Source: Watersipora subatra | Taxonomy: Eukaryota; Bryozoa; Gymnolaemata; Cheilostomatida; Watersiporidae | Assembly: GCF_963576615.1 (NCBI RefSeq) | Contig: NC_088708.1 | Location: forward strand, 55,105,196 to 55,169,195 | Length of the DNA: 64,000 nucleotides | Direction of reading: 5' to 3' | Shown: positions 54,564-64,000 of the stretch, piece after piece | Numbering within the stretch: position 1 is the first letter of the stretch | How the letters are laid out: every line of letters starts with the position of its first letter | Translations under genes and position numbers: made by a program | The notes under the pieces: model-generated | The model's database searches: none | Told to the model about the DNA's origin: nothing | The model's input: only the letters and a program-made list of their open reading frames with translations

Positions 54564-57500
54564 GTTTAACTCTAGGTATTTGCCTCCTTGTCAGTGATGA
54601 ACTGTATGAATTTACACCGCTTTCACCAAGTTGTTTTGAGCTTAGTTAATACTTACAGACTTGTTAAACCTAGCCATGACACCGCCAATGATAAAGAACT
54701 TCATTACCCTTCTTTGGCATAAACATGAATGCTGCTTTGTAATTGGTTCGTAGTTTTTCGGAGTGGATGCAAGTTCTCAGTAGATTCCTGATACCAATAT
54801 AATGAAATTATACTCCATCCTTAAAAAACTTGATCAATATTTTTTTACGTTCTATAGTTTGACTGCAAATACCTTGTTATTAAAATAAGAACAGGAATGT
54901 TTGTTCAATTGCAAATTTTAGGGTGTAAATTTTAGGTTTTGAATCCACTCCTTACTTTAGTCTAATGCTATGGTAATATTTTCAAGGTTCTGAAAACTTT
55001 GCTGATTAATCACTATGGCAACCAAAATGTGTGGTCACAGTATCTTCATAAGTGTCTCATACAGATTTATTTGATTGAGGTCACATGAAAAAGTATCTCT
55101 GATGAACTATAGTTTGCACACTGAATCTGGCTTATCAACCAGGATAAAATACCGTACATACGCTGATTTATTGTTTACCTACCGGCAAAGATGTGCAGCC
55201 AGATGCACTTCTAACGCAACTCAATCATGCGCAAAAATATCTCCAGTGACACCTGGTTAGACATCAATCTTTAAACGGCTATATTTTTGTCACTCAAAGT
55301 AAGGTTTTAAGATTGAAGTTTGTCTAGTTAGAAATATTGGAGCTTTTAGGGGTCCCATGCATCACATGTGGCTAAGATCATGTTAGTTATAGGTTATGAA
55401 AGTTAGGGAAGGTTTATACTGAACAGTTTCATTATCTCATCTCTTAAGCCAGTTGCTTTCAAAATCTCGGCATATCGCAAGTCTAAAACTACTTAGTACG
55501 CTGACCAACGATGTATATCTGTTCAAAATACAATCAAATGGCTCATCAGATTATTTTTTCTTTTAGCAGATCATTGTGAAGTTATTTGCTTTGACTTATT
55601 CAGTTTGTAATAAGAAGCATTCGTTTATTCGTAAGATCCATGGGCCATACTAAATTCAACTAGACAACACTTAAAGTAAACTGTCCAAGTATGTGAAAAC
55701 ATGAATTATATTTGATCAGGTTCAGGTCATAAACCATTTTATTTTTCAATGTCGATTTTATTGGATTGAAAAGACATAGTCACAGGAGCTTGTCACATCT
55801 CATTTATATTAACATGCCAAATCAGGATGAAGCAATCGCATATAATTTTCCATAAATAGAGTTGGCTAGTGTCACGTCGCTGTAAGCTATTTTTCATCTT
55901 CCTACTTTATGATTTTGTGCGTTACCCGAAACCTTCCAACACCAGGGGACTTTTTCCCTTTTCCCTTGGCTCAATCTAGCAATATAGCAATCTTTTTAAT
56001 AGTTTAATGTTGCTAATATAATTTAGAAGTCCCTCCAATTGCCACTGTCTCTGTGTTGTACCATGAGGGCTCTCTGGTATTTTGCTTAACATACATGTGG
56101 GTTGTTTTTCTGGTCTTCCTTACTCAGTGTTTAGAGAGAAAATTATAGGGAAGCTCGCCCTACTTAATGTAGCAGAAACTTGGTTTGGTCTTAGCTTGTT
56201 CCATAAGACAAGTTATTATCTGGATATATAAGATAGCTGCTTTGTATTATGTTGAAACATAGCAAGGCTCTACGAAGTGATGGCTGGTCAACTTTGTAGT
56301 AGTACCAAGTAAGATTTCAGACTTATATCGCCAAGTATCCATACCATTGTTACATAGAATGCTCAGACTCAGCTAGTTCGGTTCATACCACTTAACGGGC
56401 TCGATAAAAATTTTCTGAAGCATGTTTGGAGTGCTGTCTATGCGGTCCATGTGCATTAACCAAATTGGATGCAACACTTGAAGATCATTTTACATTAAAT
56501 GAACAGAGGAACATTTTTTGCTCTCTAGTTTATAAGGCAGGATTAACAATAACTAAATGTCAGACTTTGTTCATGATCATACTGTACTTGAAAAACCTTA
56601 TCTTTGGTATCTGAAAGAAATAGCAAAATATAGATGCTATCGTATTGTAAAAGTAGTGCTGTGTCATTCGCATGGCTCACTTAAGAACATATTGGTGGTT
56701 CATATAGTGTAACATTCTTCTAATTAGTGGCATGGCCAGAGATCTCTCAGGTCGCTCACCAACAAACAGTCTTTGTTACAACAGTAGGACACCATCCTAG
56801 CGTCTATCAGCCATTGTCCATGACTAAAATTAGGTTGATTATCTCAAAGATCAATCTTGTTAGAACGTAAGAATTTATCAAGGTCGCTAGCATGCATTGC
56901 AGAATGTATGAATGTGTGCTTTTATTCAGCTTGTGTAGTCTTTTTGTCGTTCTATCATTAAAAGAAGTATTCCTTTACCTAAAATTTATAACTTCCATTG
57001 TTGTTGCAGTTAATAATATGAGTGCTTTTAGGGATATTTTGGTTCTGGGTGACTCTTCCATGAACAGTAATCATTCAACAGTGTGATTTCTAGAAGTGTG
57101 TGAAAATAATTGTGTATTCAATTCTGGTAAATCTGCGACGAGGCAAGGTAGTCCATGGCTATATTTTCATGAATTTTCTAATATATCAATCGATCATCAA
57201 TAAAATTTATGTCATGAAAAATTGTTCTCTGAGTCAGCAGTATTTGTACAATAGATTAGTATTTGTTACCTTCTCAATTTGCCTAAGTGTGATTGCTACT
57301 AATCCAACTGTCCACACTTGTGATTTATCTATGAAATTAAGATTTAATGAATAGAGTGCATGTGGGTTCCTTAGCTACATGAAACCGTGGGTGCAATGAC
57401 CAATCTATTCATAAATCAAAGGTAATCTTACTGATAGGCACACTTAAATATGTTGGTATTTATACATAGGCCTACTACTTTGGACAGATTAGAGAGTACC

Positions 57501-60500
57501 TTAAATGAATTGCCAAAACACTGATAGAAATAGAGGTAGGTTGTCAGCATGAAAACAAAATTCTATTTATCGTTTTTTTAAAAATAAATTGAATTTTAAA
57601 TAATCTTGAAGTGAATTAATATCACCATCACAAAAGGTAAATGAATGTACATTGTAAATACATGTAATCCCTTTCACTAGCTCTGAAAGAATTTCAGCTG
57701 CTATTTCACATTATGAGAGGAGCATGTCACTTGTCAGCAGACCCATCATACAAATGTAGAAGCTCAGCCTTGCATATACAAGTTGAGCTGCCGTCTCAGT
57801 TTACTTTCATAACAGCACTTTCTAACACTTCATTTGTTCTCTCTTTAGCTAGACGTACTGATGGACCACCTTCACATCTGTGTTCGCAACTTGGTCTTCT
57901 ACAGGCTTTTTAAGAGCTGTTGAAATGTGTGCATAACTTTTTTTCTTAAAAAGTGAATTAACGTAACCCAGTGGTTCGTGTCCCCTTTACTTAATCTTTC
58001 CTCTGAACGGTTTCCTTATTGCTCACTCATTTCACTCTGCCTGCTCATTTTAGGATCAACAATGCAAACAATAGCTACTCTTAAACTAGGGTTCAATAAG
58101 ACTTTCGTATGCCTTTTCATTCTTTTGTCAACAAAACATTTTAAAAATAAGTTTTTCATCTTTATTAACCTCCACTTGAACTGCTAGCTTAGAAAACAAT
58201 GATACAATTGGTGACGCAGTGATAAAAGTCCTTTATTTGCAAAGTCATCATTACAAGCGATGGATCCATGAGTCTACATATCAACTCATTGAAAATATAC
58301 AAGAACAACTCAGCCTTGCTCATGAGAACTATTGACCCCGGAACTGCTGGGTTTTGGCTAACAATGCCTCAATCAACTACCATCATCAATGACATAAATC
58401 TCGTATATCTAGTCTTAAATTTCAAAAGCCCAATTTCTTATATGATTGATGTCATTCCATTAGGCTTATGCCTCCATTTCTTCATAGTAATTTATGCTCC
58501 CAGTCAAATCTAACCTTCACTAGCTGTTCACTATCTTGCCTTGTAATGCCTTTACCTTATGTTCACTGAGGTTTCATTAGTTATGCGTTTGCATATATAC
58601 ATGTATGTATTTCAACAAAGTAATATTGAACTGGTGGGTTTAAATTGATATAGAATTTCAATAATTCTGTAGCCAAGTATCATGTCAAGCAAGTCTGTCA
58701 TTTCATCAGCTACGCATTTCCTTTTGCTTTACATGTCATTAGTCCACAAAAGCTAATGAGAGTTGTTAGCTTTGACTAACAAGTTTTCACTTGGCTTATA
58801 GCCCCTGTTTAAAAACAAAGTAAACTGGTATTACTATACACTTGTTTACCAAAATTAGGGTAAGTTTATATCGAATTCATTTATTATGTTATGGTCAAAG
58901 TAACTATATTAATGATACTAAACTCAAACTTGGAATTAACTTCAGCGCTGTGAGACAATTCGTCATACTCATGTGCCACCATTTTCTTATGCTATATCAT
59001 TTCAAGAAACGAGTCTTACCTCTGGGCTGATAACAGAGCAATAGGAAAAACAATATCTATGCATGCTAGTCTTTGCTCATCGGGTTGTCATAGCTAACTC
59101 TTACCAAAGGGAGTATAGGATCAATCTTCTTCTGGGATTATATGTGCTTATGAAACTGACTGGCATGTGACTTTATGCATTCTCGAATCGAAACCACCTG
59201 TAGGGACTTGTCAGAGAATTTATTGACATATAAATAATCTTTATGAGGTTAATCCCTTGAGGATGTTTGCTTGAAATGAATCAGCAGGGGTGGGTTATTA
59301 CCATTGACTGTATATATCTACATGTAGTTTAAATGCTGTAGATCAGTTTCTAACACATTTAATGAGGACCAACCTATGAGTTTCAGATCAAATTGATTAG
59401 TGGGAAGCTCTGTAATCGGGTGGACTGAAAGATTAATAAAAGTGGTTTTAGGTTGTCATGGCAATTTATTAGCTCAGTTCTTTTCATCATCATAAACACG
59501 TGTTGCCGGCAAACATAACGGTAGCGCACTATATGGTATTAGTAGATAGTAGTGGTGGAATGCCTTCAGAACTTTCATGTACTAGATGAATTACTTGTGA
59601 TCTGCTGCATGCAGTTCACACTTCACTACTTCAATCCATTCTACATACATTGTTAAAAGAAAGTGCTTATCAGTATCAAACAACGCAAATTGTAAACCTA
59701 AATATGCAAACCTAATCTCCCTGACCATTATTAGATTGAAAAAAAATTTTTTTCACTCTGGGTAACCATGACTGGATATATCAGATATTTTTATTCATCA
59801 CAATTAGTTTATGCCTGATGCTATTTCATGTTATCTGATTAGTTGATGAAAATAGCTACATATGTTCTTGAAAAACTTTGTTGTATTGATACCTCCATGC
59901 AAGAGATAAACCTTTGAATGACATGTGTTGTGGCATTGTAATAATATTTTAGACCCGCTACGGTTTTTTCTGTTGGATTCTCAAATTTATTATGTTATTG
60001 TTAATATACTGCGCACTTAGAAAAGCAATATACTTATTTTAGTAGCTGATAGCGAACTGTTTAAAAATTGTAATGGTTATAAAATCCATTTCCAAAACCC
60101 AAAGAAGAATTTGCAATTAAACAGGCAGAGGAAGAGAACTATAACTTCATTAAATTACATGTAGCATACATGAATTATTATGTAGGTTTGTTGAATGGTT
60201 TTAGTATGTTTTAAATAGACTGCTCTAACCATAGATTTGTCATTCTTATTCCATTGACTTTATCACAATAAGGATTCTTTGCAAAAGCTTATAAGTACTA
60301 TTTAGTAAATATAATGATATTATGGTAATCAAAGAGTTAAGAAACATTGAAATATTAAAAGAATTACAGTATTAAGTTAAAATCATATATCATTAATGCT
60401 GGTGCAATCAAGTTGTTGTTCAGGGAATCCTAAAGGTTGACTACCAAAAATACAAAACTTCACTAAAATAATATTTAATTTGCTTGTAATATATATATTC

Positions 60501-60571
60501 AGCGAATCATCCAGCTGTTGGAAACCACCACCTTAGAAAGTACGTGAAGCATATTTAACTTTTTTATTATT
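54564..60571. other. 6 kb gene-poor region between the mucin and the oxidoreductase gene
   Basis: No exon I can support. Open frames of 60-85 codons occur, as expected in AT-rich DNA, and none shows conserved motifs or consistent splice sites. No obvious tandem array or TIR element. Upstream regulatory sequence and any 5' UTR exon of the mucin gene should lie at the left end. Confidence 0.5.
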
Positions 60572-61822
60572 TTACTCCTCCATGCTCACAACACGGTTTT
60601 CCAGTCTAGCTTTCTCAGCCTCAAACACAAGCCTGTGACTGTAGAGTGTCTCGTCAGGTCCTGCTAAAATGCGGCTCTGATCTTTGGCTCGAACTGCGTC
60701 AATGAAGGTAACCATGAGATGATGGTCGGCACCATTATGTCCTCCTATTCTTTCCCCTGACTCTGCATGATATTCGGTAGTTTTTCTACTCAAAAAGTCA
60801 TAGACCTTGACTGGCCCATAATAATCACAAGTAATCTCTCCTTTGCTTCCTGAAATGACTGTCTGGCGACTGCAAATTCTCTCGGTAAAAGCAACCATGG
60901 TCAAGGTTGCTGTGGCTCCACCAATAAACTGCATGCTTACGACCTGATTCGACATTACATCGTTATCGCAGTCGTAGACACATCTACCATACTGACCATT
61001 TCGTAGAGCGTCTGTCAAATCCTCGATATCAGCTGTTTTTGTAACTACTGACACTGGCCAGTCAAAATTGCCTTCCTTGGCCCTGCCCAAATATATTTTT
61101 TTGGCAGAATAGGCACATGTATCTTCTATTGGGCAACTAAGGCAGTTTAAGCCAGCATTTGCTGGTTTATTCGCCGCTGTGAAATGCATCAGCGAGCCAA
61201 ATGAGGAGATATTGGTGCATTTCTTATTTCCCATCCAATAGTTAATCAGGTCGAGGTCATGACAGCATTTCGCCAGAAGGGATGAAGAGCTTTTGCTCTC
61301 CTTTCTCCAATTCCCTCGAACATATGAGTGAGCGTAGTGCCAAAAGCCTACTGGCTCAGTGTGCTGGATATTGTGAACTTCTCCGATTTCTCCAGATTCA
61401 ATCAGCTCTCGAATGCGTATGTACTGTGGGTAATATCTCAGCACGTGGCAGACACCAAACATTACACCATTTCTCTTTGCTGCTTGCACAATTTCACAGC
61501 AATCCTCGTACATCACGGCCATTGGTTTCTCCAGGAGGATATGGTATCCCTTTGCAGCGAGTTTAACAGCTGGCTCTTTGTGCATTCGATCCTGGGTAGT
61601 TATGATAGCTAATTCTGCTAACCTCTCATGGTCTAGCATCTTTTCCCATGTATCCCATGCCATATCCTTTTTTATAGAGTACTTTTTAACCATCCGATTT
61701 CTTAGCAACTCAATTGGTTCTGCAACGCCGACTATTTTGAGCTTGTCAGGTGCAAATGTTGCAAACTCAGCATAGGTAGAACCTCTGTTCCCCGCGCCAA
61801 CAATAATGGCAGTTGTCGCCAT
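60572..61822 (-). CDS. Gfo/Idh/MocA family oxidoreductase, StrI-like, uninterrupted ORF, 416 aa
   Basis: NAD(P)-dependent dehydrogenase family acting on sugars, inositols and related compounds; the substrate here is unknown. Residues from ATG 61822: Rossmann GAGNRG (9-14), acidic GVAEP after strand two, EKP at 98-100 in HILLEKPMA, KCCHDLDLINYWMG (185-198) with the family's Lys/His/Asp active-site residues, and a Cys cluster C-x2-C-x5-C-A-Y-S-A (227, 230, 236), seen in a subgroup of bacterial and some animal homologues. No intron interrupts the coding region, unlike every other gene here. An in-frame ATG at 61876 would add 18 residues, but the shorter start places the Rossmann strand at the N-terminus as usual, and an acceptor-like ctaattacag sits four bases before it. 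AATAAA follows the stop at 60568-60563. Confidence 0.9.
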   Translation of the reverse strand: MATTAIIVGAGNRGSTYAEFATFAPDKLKIVGVAEPIELLRNRMVKKYSIKKDMAWDTWEKMLDHERLAELAIITTQDRMHKEPAVKLAAKGYHILLEKPMAVMYEDCCEIVQAAKRNGVMFGVCHVLRYYPQYIRIRELIESGEIGEVHNIQHTEPVGFWHYAHSYVRGNWRKESKSSSSLLAKCCHDLDLINYWMGNKKCTNISSFGSLMHFTAANKPANAGLNCLSCPIEDTCAYSAKKIYLGRAKEGNFDWPVSVVTKTADIEDLTDALRNGQYGRCVYDCDNDVMSNQVVSMQFIGGATATLTMVAFTERICSRQTVISGSKGEITCDYYGPVKVYDFLSRKTTEYHAESGERIGGHNGADHHLMVTFIDAVRAKDQSRILAGPDETLYSHRLVFEAEKARLENRVVSMEE

Positions 61823-63340
61823 AATTCTGTAATTAGATATGAAAGGAGTATTTACATAGCTACTGTTGTCATGCATACATAACAGAAAAAAGATGGTTTC
61901 AACGCATGTAGGGATAGGTCGTCTAACTCACAGCTTGCTTTTGCTGCCCTATTACATCAAGGACACGAATATTTAGGCGGGCTCAACAGGATCTTTAATT
62001 AGGAAGCAAATTAATTATTCCTATTACTCATGCAACCACAAGTAAAGCTAAAAAAGTTATTAAACCTCTTTCACATACTTCAAGGAGGTAAAGTTAGGCG
62101 TGTCTTATTGAGTCATTAAAAGTATCACATGACGTGGTAAGGTACAAGATGGTGTTACAGCTAAAGACATATAAAGCTGCGTTTTACTCTTTAGATCTCT
62201 GACAGCTTACAAACAACCAATAGGGTTCAGAGAAAAGGCAAAGCTCATTCTAGAGGTTCCCAGATTTTTTTACTATTACAACTACTTAAATTGTTTTTTG
62301 CAAAATAATTCTTTAATAGGTTAAGCTTCAGCTCTGCTCTTCATAACACATTTTGCTCATTTATTAATTTGCATTCTGGTGCCTCTTGTTACATCTGTGT
62401 GACAGAAACTAACCGTACTCTGTAGTAATTTGAGTGTTGAACTGGAATCTATTAATTATCATAATATCAACGTTAAGTCCTGAAGCTCTGGTTAGAAATT
62501 TGGTTCTTACGGGCACTCCCTTCCATCTTAGACTTGTCAGTCTTCTTGTTTGTATAAGAACATCTCCACAAACCACTTGTACTAGCGAATTATTCCAATT
62601 AGGAATCACTTTAAAGTTCAGCCCTTCCCTTTTGAAAATCATTTTGCTAATAACCCGTTAGCATTTGCTAGTTTATCACTGAATATAACTATAAGGAAAT
62701 AGTAGAAGTTCTTCTCTTATATAGGTTAAATTGAATTGTTTTTACTTTTGTTTGTATTTAATCTTTGAGACAATACTTTGTTTATGGGAGTATCAGATGT
62801 ATAAGGGAGTGGTCAACATTTTGAGAAGTGATTAGGATTTCTGGGCGTATCATCATCTGTCACTAGAGGACAACCACTTGGCATGCATTATGGCAACATT
62901 AAGCATGTATGCCTGTAATTATTTTTATTTGGTTAACGGGGAAACATTTTTACTTGGTGGGTTGCTACACACGATGGAATTTAGGGTAGAGCTACTGGCA
63001 GGCTACATAGTTTTGGCGAAGTTGATAGGTTTTTTTATGATAGAAGATCAACATGTCTTCACAGAGCTCACCAAAAATTGGATTGTTTGCATTATTTAAT
63101 ATCTTTGCATGGTCAAACATGTCTACCACCTAGATATTCGAGCTCCTGCACCAATAGATCTACAGTAGTACCTCAATTACCAGAGTTGGCTATAGTTATC
63201 ACAAAGAACCTTTCATCTAACAAGTCTCCGGCCATTCCAGTGATTGGAAAAATCTTAGGTCACTATTAAACTTCAAGACAGCCACTTGAAGAGGTAGAGC
63301 TTTTTTATTATAAAGGTTAAGCATTGCAGATCAATAGGTC
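61823..63340. other. Region upstream of the oxidoreductase gene; no confident feature
   Basis: Presumed 5' region of the Gfo/Idh gene. A minus-strand open frame at 62409-62642 (77 codons) looks somewhat protein-like but has no recognised motif and no paired splice sites, so I do not call it. Confidence 0.45.
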
Positions 63341-63342
63341 CG

Positions 63343-63797
63343 TGCACGCTGTCACTCAAATCGACGATTAGTTGTGCGATTGACCACATCGATGGGCTGC
63401 TATGACCTCATTTTGCGATGAACGGACAACGTAATCGTTGCTAGCGACAATGAGATGAACTTTCAACATGTTGAACTTTGACACTGATGATCGCAACTTT
63501 TAGCATCTTGATTGGCTGTTTGTTGACTGCATTGGATCTAATTACAACAGTTGTGAAGATTGATGTCAATTATTATTTGTAAACATGGCGAAGAATAACA
63601 TGAATGAATTACATAATCAGATAATTAAAAGATAACAAAAAGACCTGCTATATCTCCAATGTAATTTCATAGTTTTTATTGGTTGTTGATTAGCGGTGAC
63701 CCCCAGCTAATAGCTCATAGTGTGTACACCTTACTTCAAAACAGCTAATCGTTGCAGTCCAACGCACCGCTAAACGTTGATTTGAGCGATAGTGTTC
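63343..63797. mobile_element. Degraded MITE-like element with about 38 bp imperfect inverted ends
   Basis: Left GTCACTCAAATCGACGATTA and right, inverted, ATCGCTCAAATCAACGTTTA (around 63351-63381 and 63761-63790) match with several substitutions and continue for about 38 bp. Non-coding interior. GC content is higher than the flanks. Confidence 0.5.
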
Positions 63798-64000
63798 TGA
63801 ATTCTTTATCACAATAGTGTTTGTCTTTGTTTTTTATTTAGTTCAGTTACCAAAGATCTGGTTTTTAATTATCAATATTAATATTATCAATATTTAATTG
63901 TCAATGTAAAGTAAAACTCCTTTGCAGTAGTTAACAACTGTTTGATGAACTGAAGAGCAATAGCTTGTACCATTTTTCCTTCATAAAGACTGAGGAACGA

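Noticed and set aside
62409..62642. 77-codon minus-strand ORF upstream of the oxidoreductase
   Set aside because: Looks mildly protein-like but has no motif, no convincing splice sites and no link to the downstream gene.

Overview
This 64 kb window is AT-rich nuclear DNA from an animal. The evidence is split genes with GT-AG introns, AATAAA signals, tRNA-derived SINEs, miniature inverted-repeat transposons and abundant minisatellites. Protein content (animal-type SDHA and EXOG, a Reeler-mucin membrane protein, a StrI-like Gfo/Idh oxidoreductase) suits a marine invertebrate, possibly a lophotrochozoan. The species cannot be fixed from sequence alone. Nothing indicates a prokaryote or a virus. 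All homology calls are from motif recognition; no database search was run.

Layout. (1) About 2.4-33.1 kb, minus strand: SDHA, the flavoprotein subunit of mitochondrial succinate dehydrogenase. I reconstructed twelve exons with consistent splice phases (612 codons). The last exon (about 30 C-terminal residues) was not found and probably lies left of position 1. Its introns hold most of the repeats: an 18 x 31 bp minisatellite, 7 x 18 bp and 6 x 13 bp arrays, a 37 bp array, SINEs, foldbacks, two copies of a 0.9 kb transposon and an 800 bp TIR element with a broken ORF. (2) 33.1-41.5 kb: divergent intergenic region with a third copy of the 0.9 kb transposon and a SINE-like tRNA relic. (3) 41.5-46.8 kb, plus strand: EXOG, an inner-membrane mitochondrial nuclease, five exons and 371 aa, with an unusual HVNKDDD-type heptad repeat in the nuclease domain. 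Intron 1 holds a 0.29 kb MITE and intron 3 holds transposon copy four. (4) 47.05-54.56 kb, minus strand: a five-exon, about 1384 aa type I membrane protein: signal peptide, Reeler domain, a Thr/Asn-rich mucin region of about 1000 residues, a SEA-like juxtamembrane module, one transmembrane helix and a 48-residue tail. It converges on EXOG, and their 3' ends probably overlap. (5) 54.6-60.57 kb: gene-poor. (6) 60.57-61.82 kb, minus strand: an uninterrupted Gfo/Idh/MocA oxidoreductase ORF with a Cys cluster. (7) 61.8-64 kb: no confident gene, one degraded inverted-repeat element.

SDHA and EXOG both act in mitochondria and are transcribed divergently, but with 8.4 kb between them nothing shows shared regulation. 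The mucin and the oxidoreductase have no evident functional link to them. The points most worth checking are the 0.9 kb TA-flanked transposon family (four full copies, one in a duplicated target that keeps the empty site), the EXOG repeat insertion, the Reeler-mucin architecture, the EXOG/mucin 3' overlap, and splice-acceptor-like sequences just upstream of several start codons.
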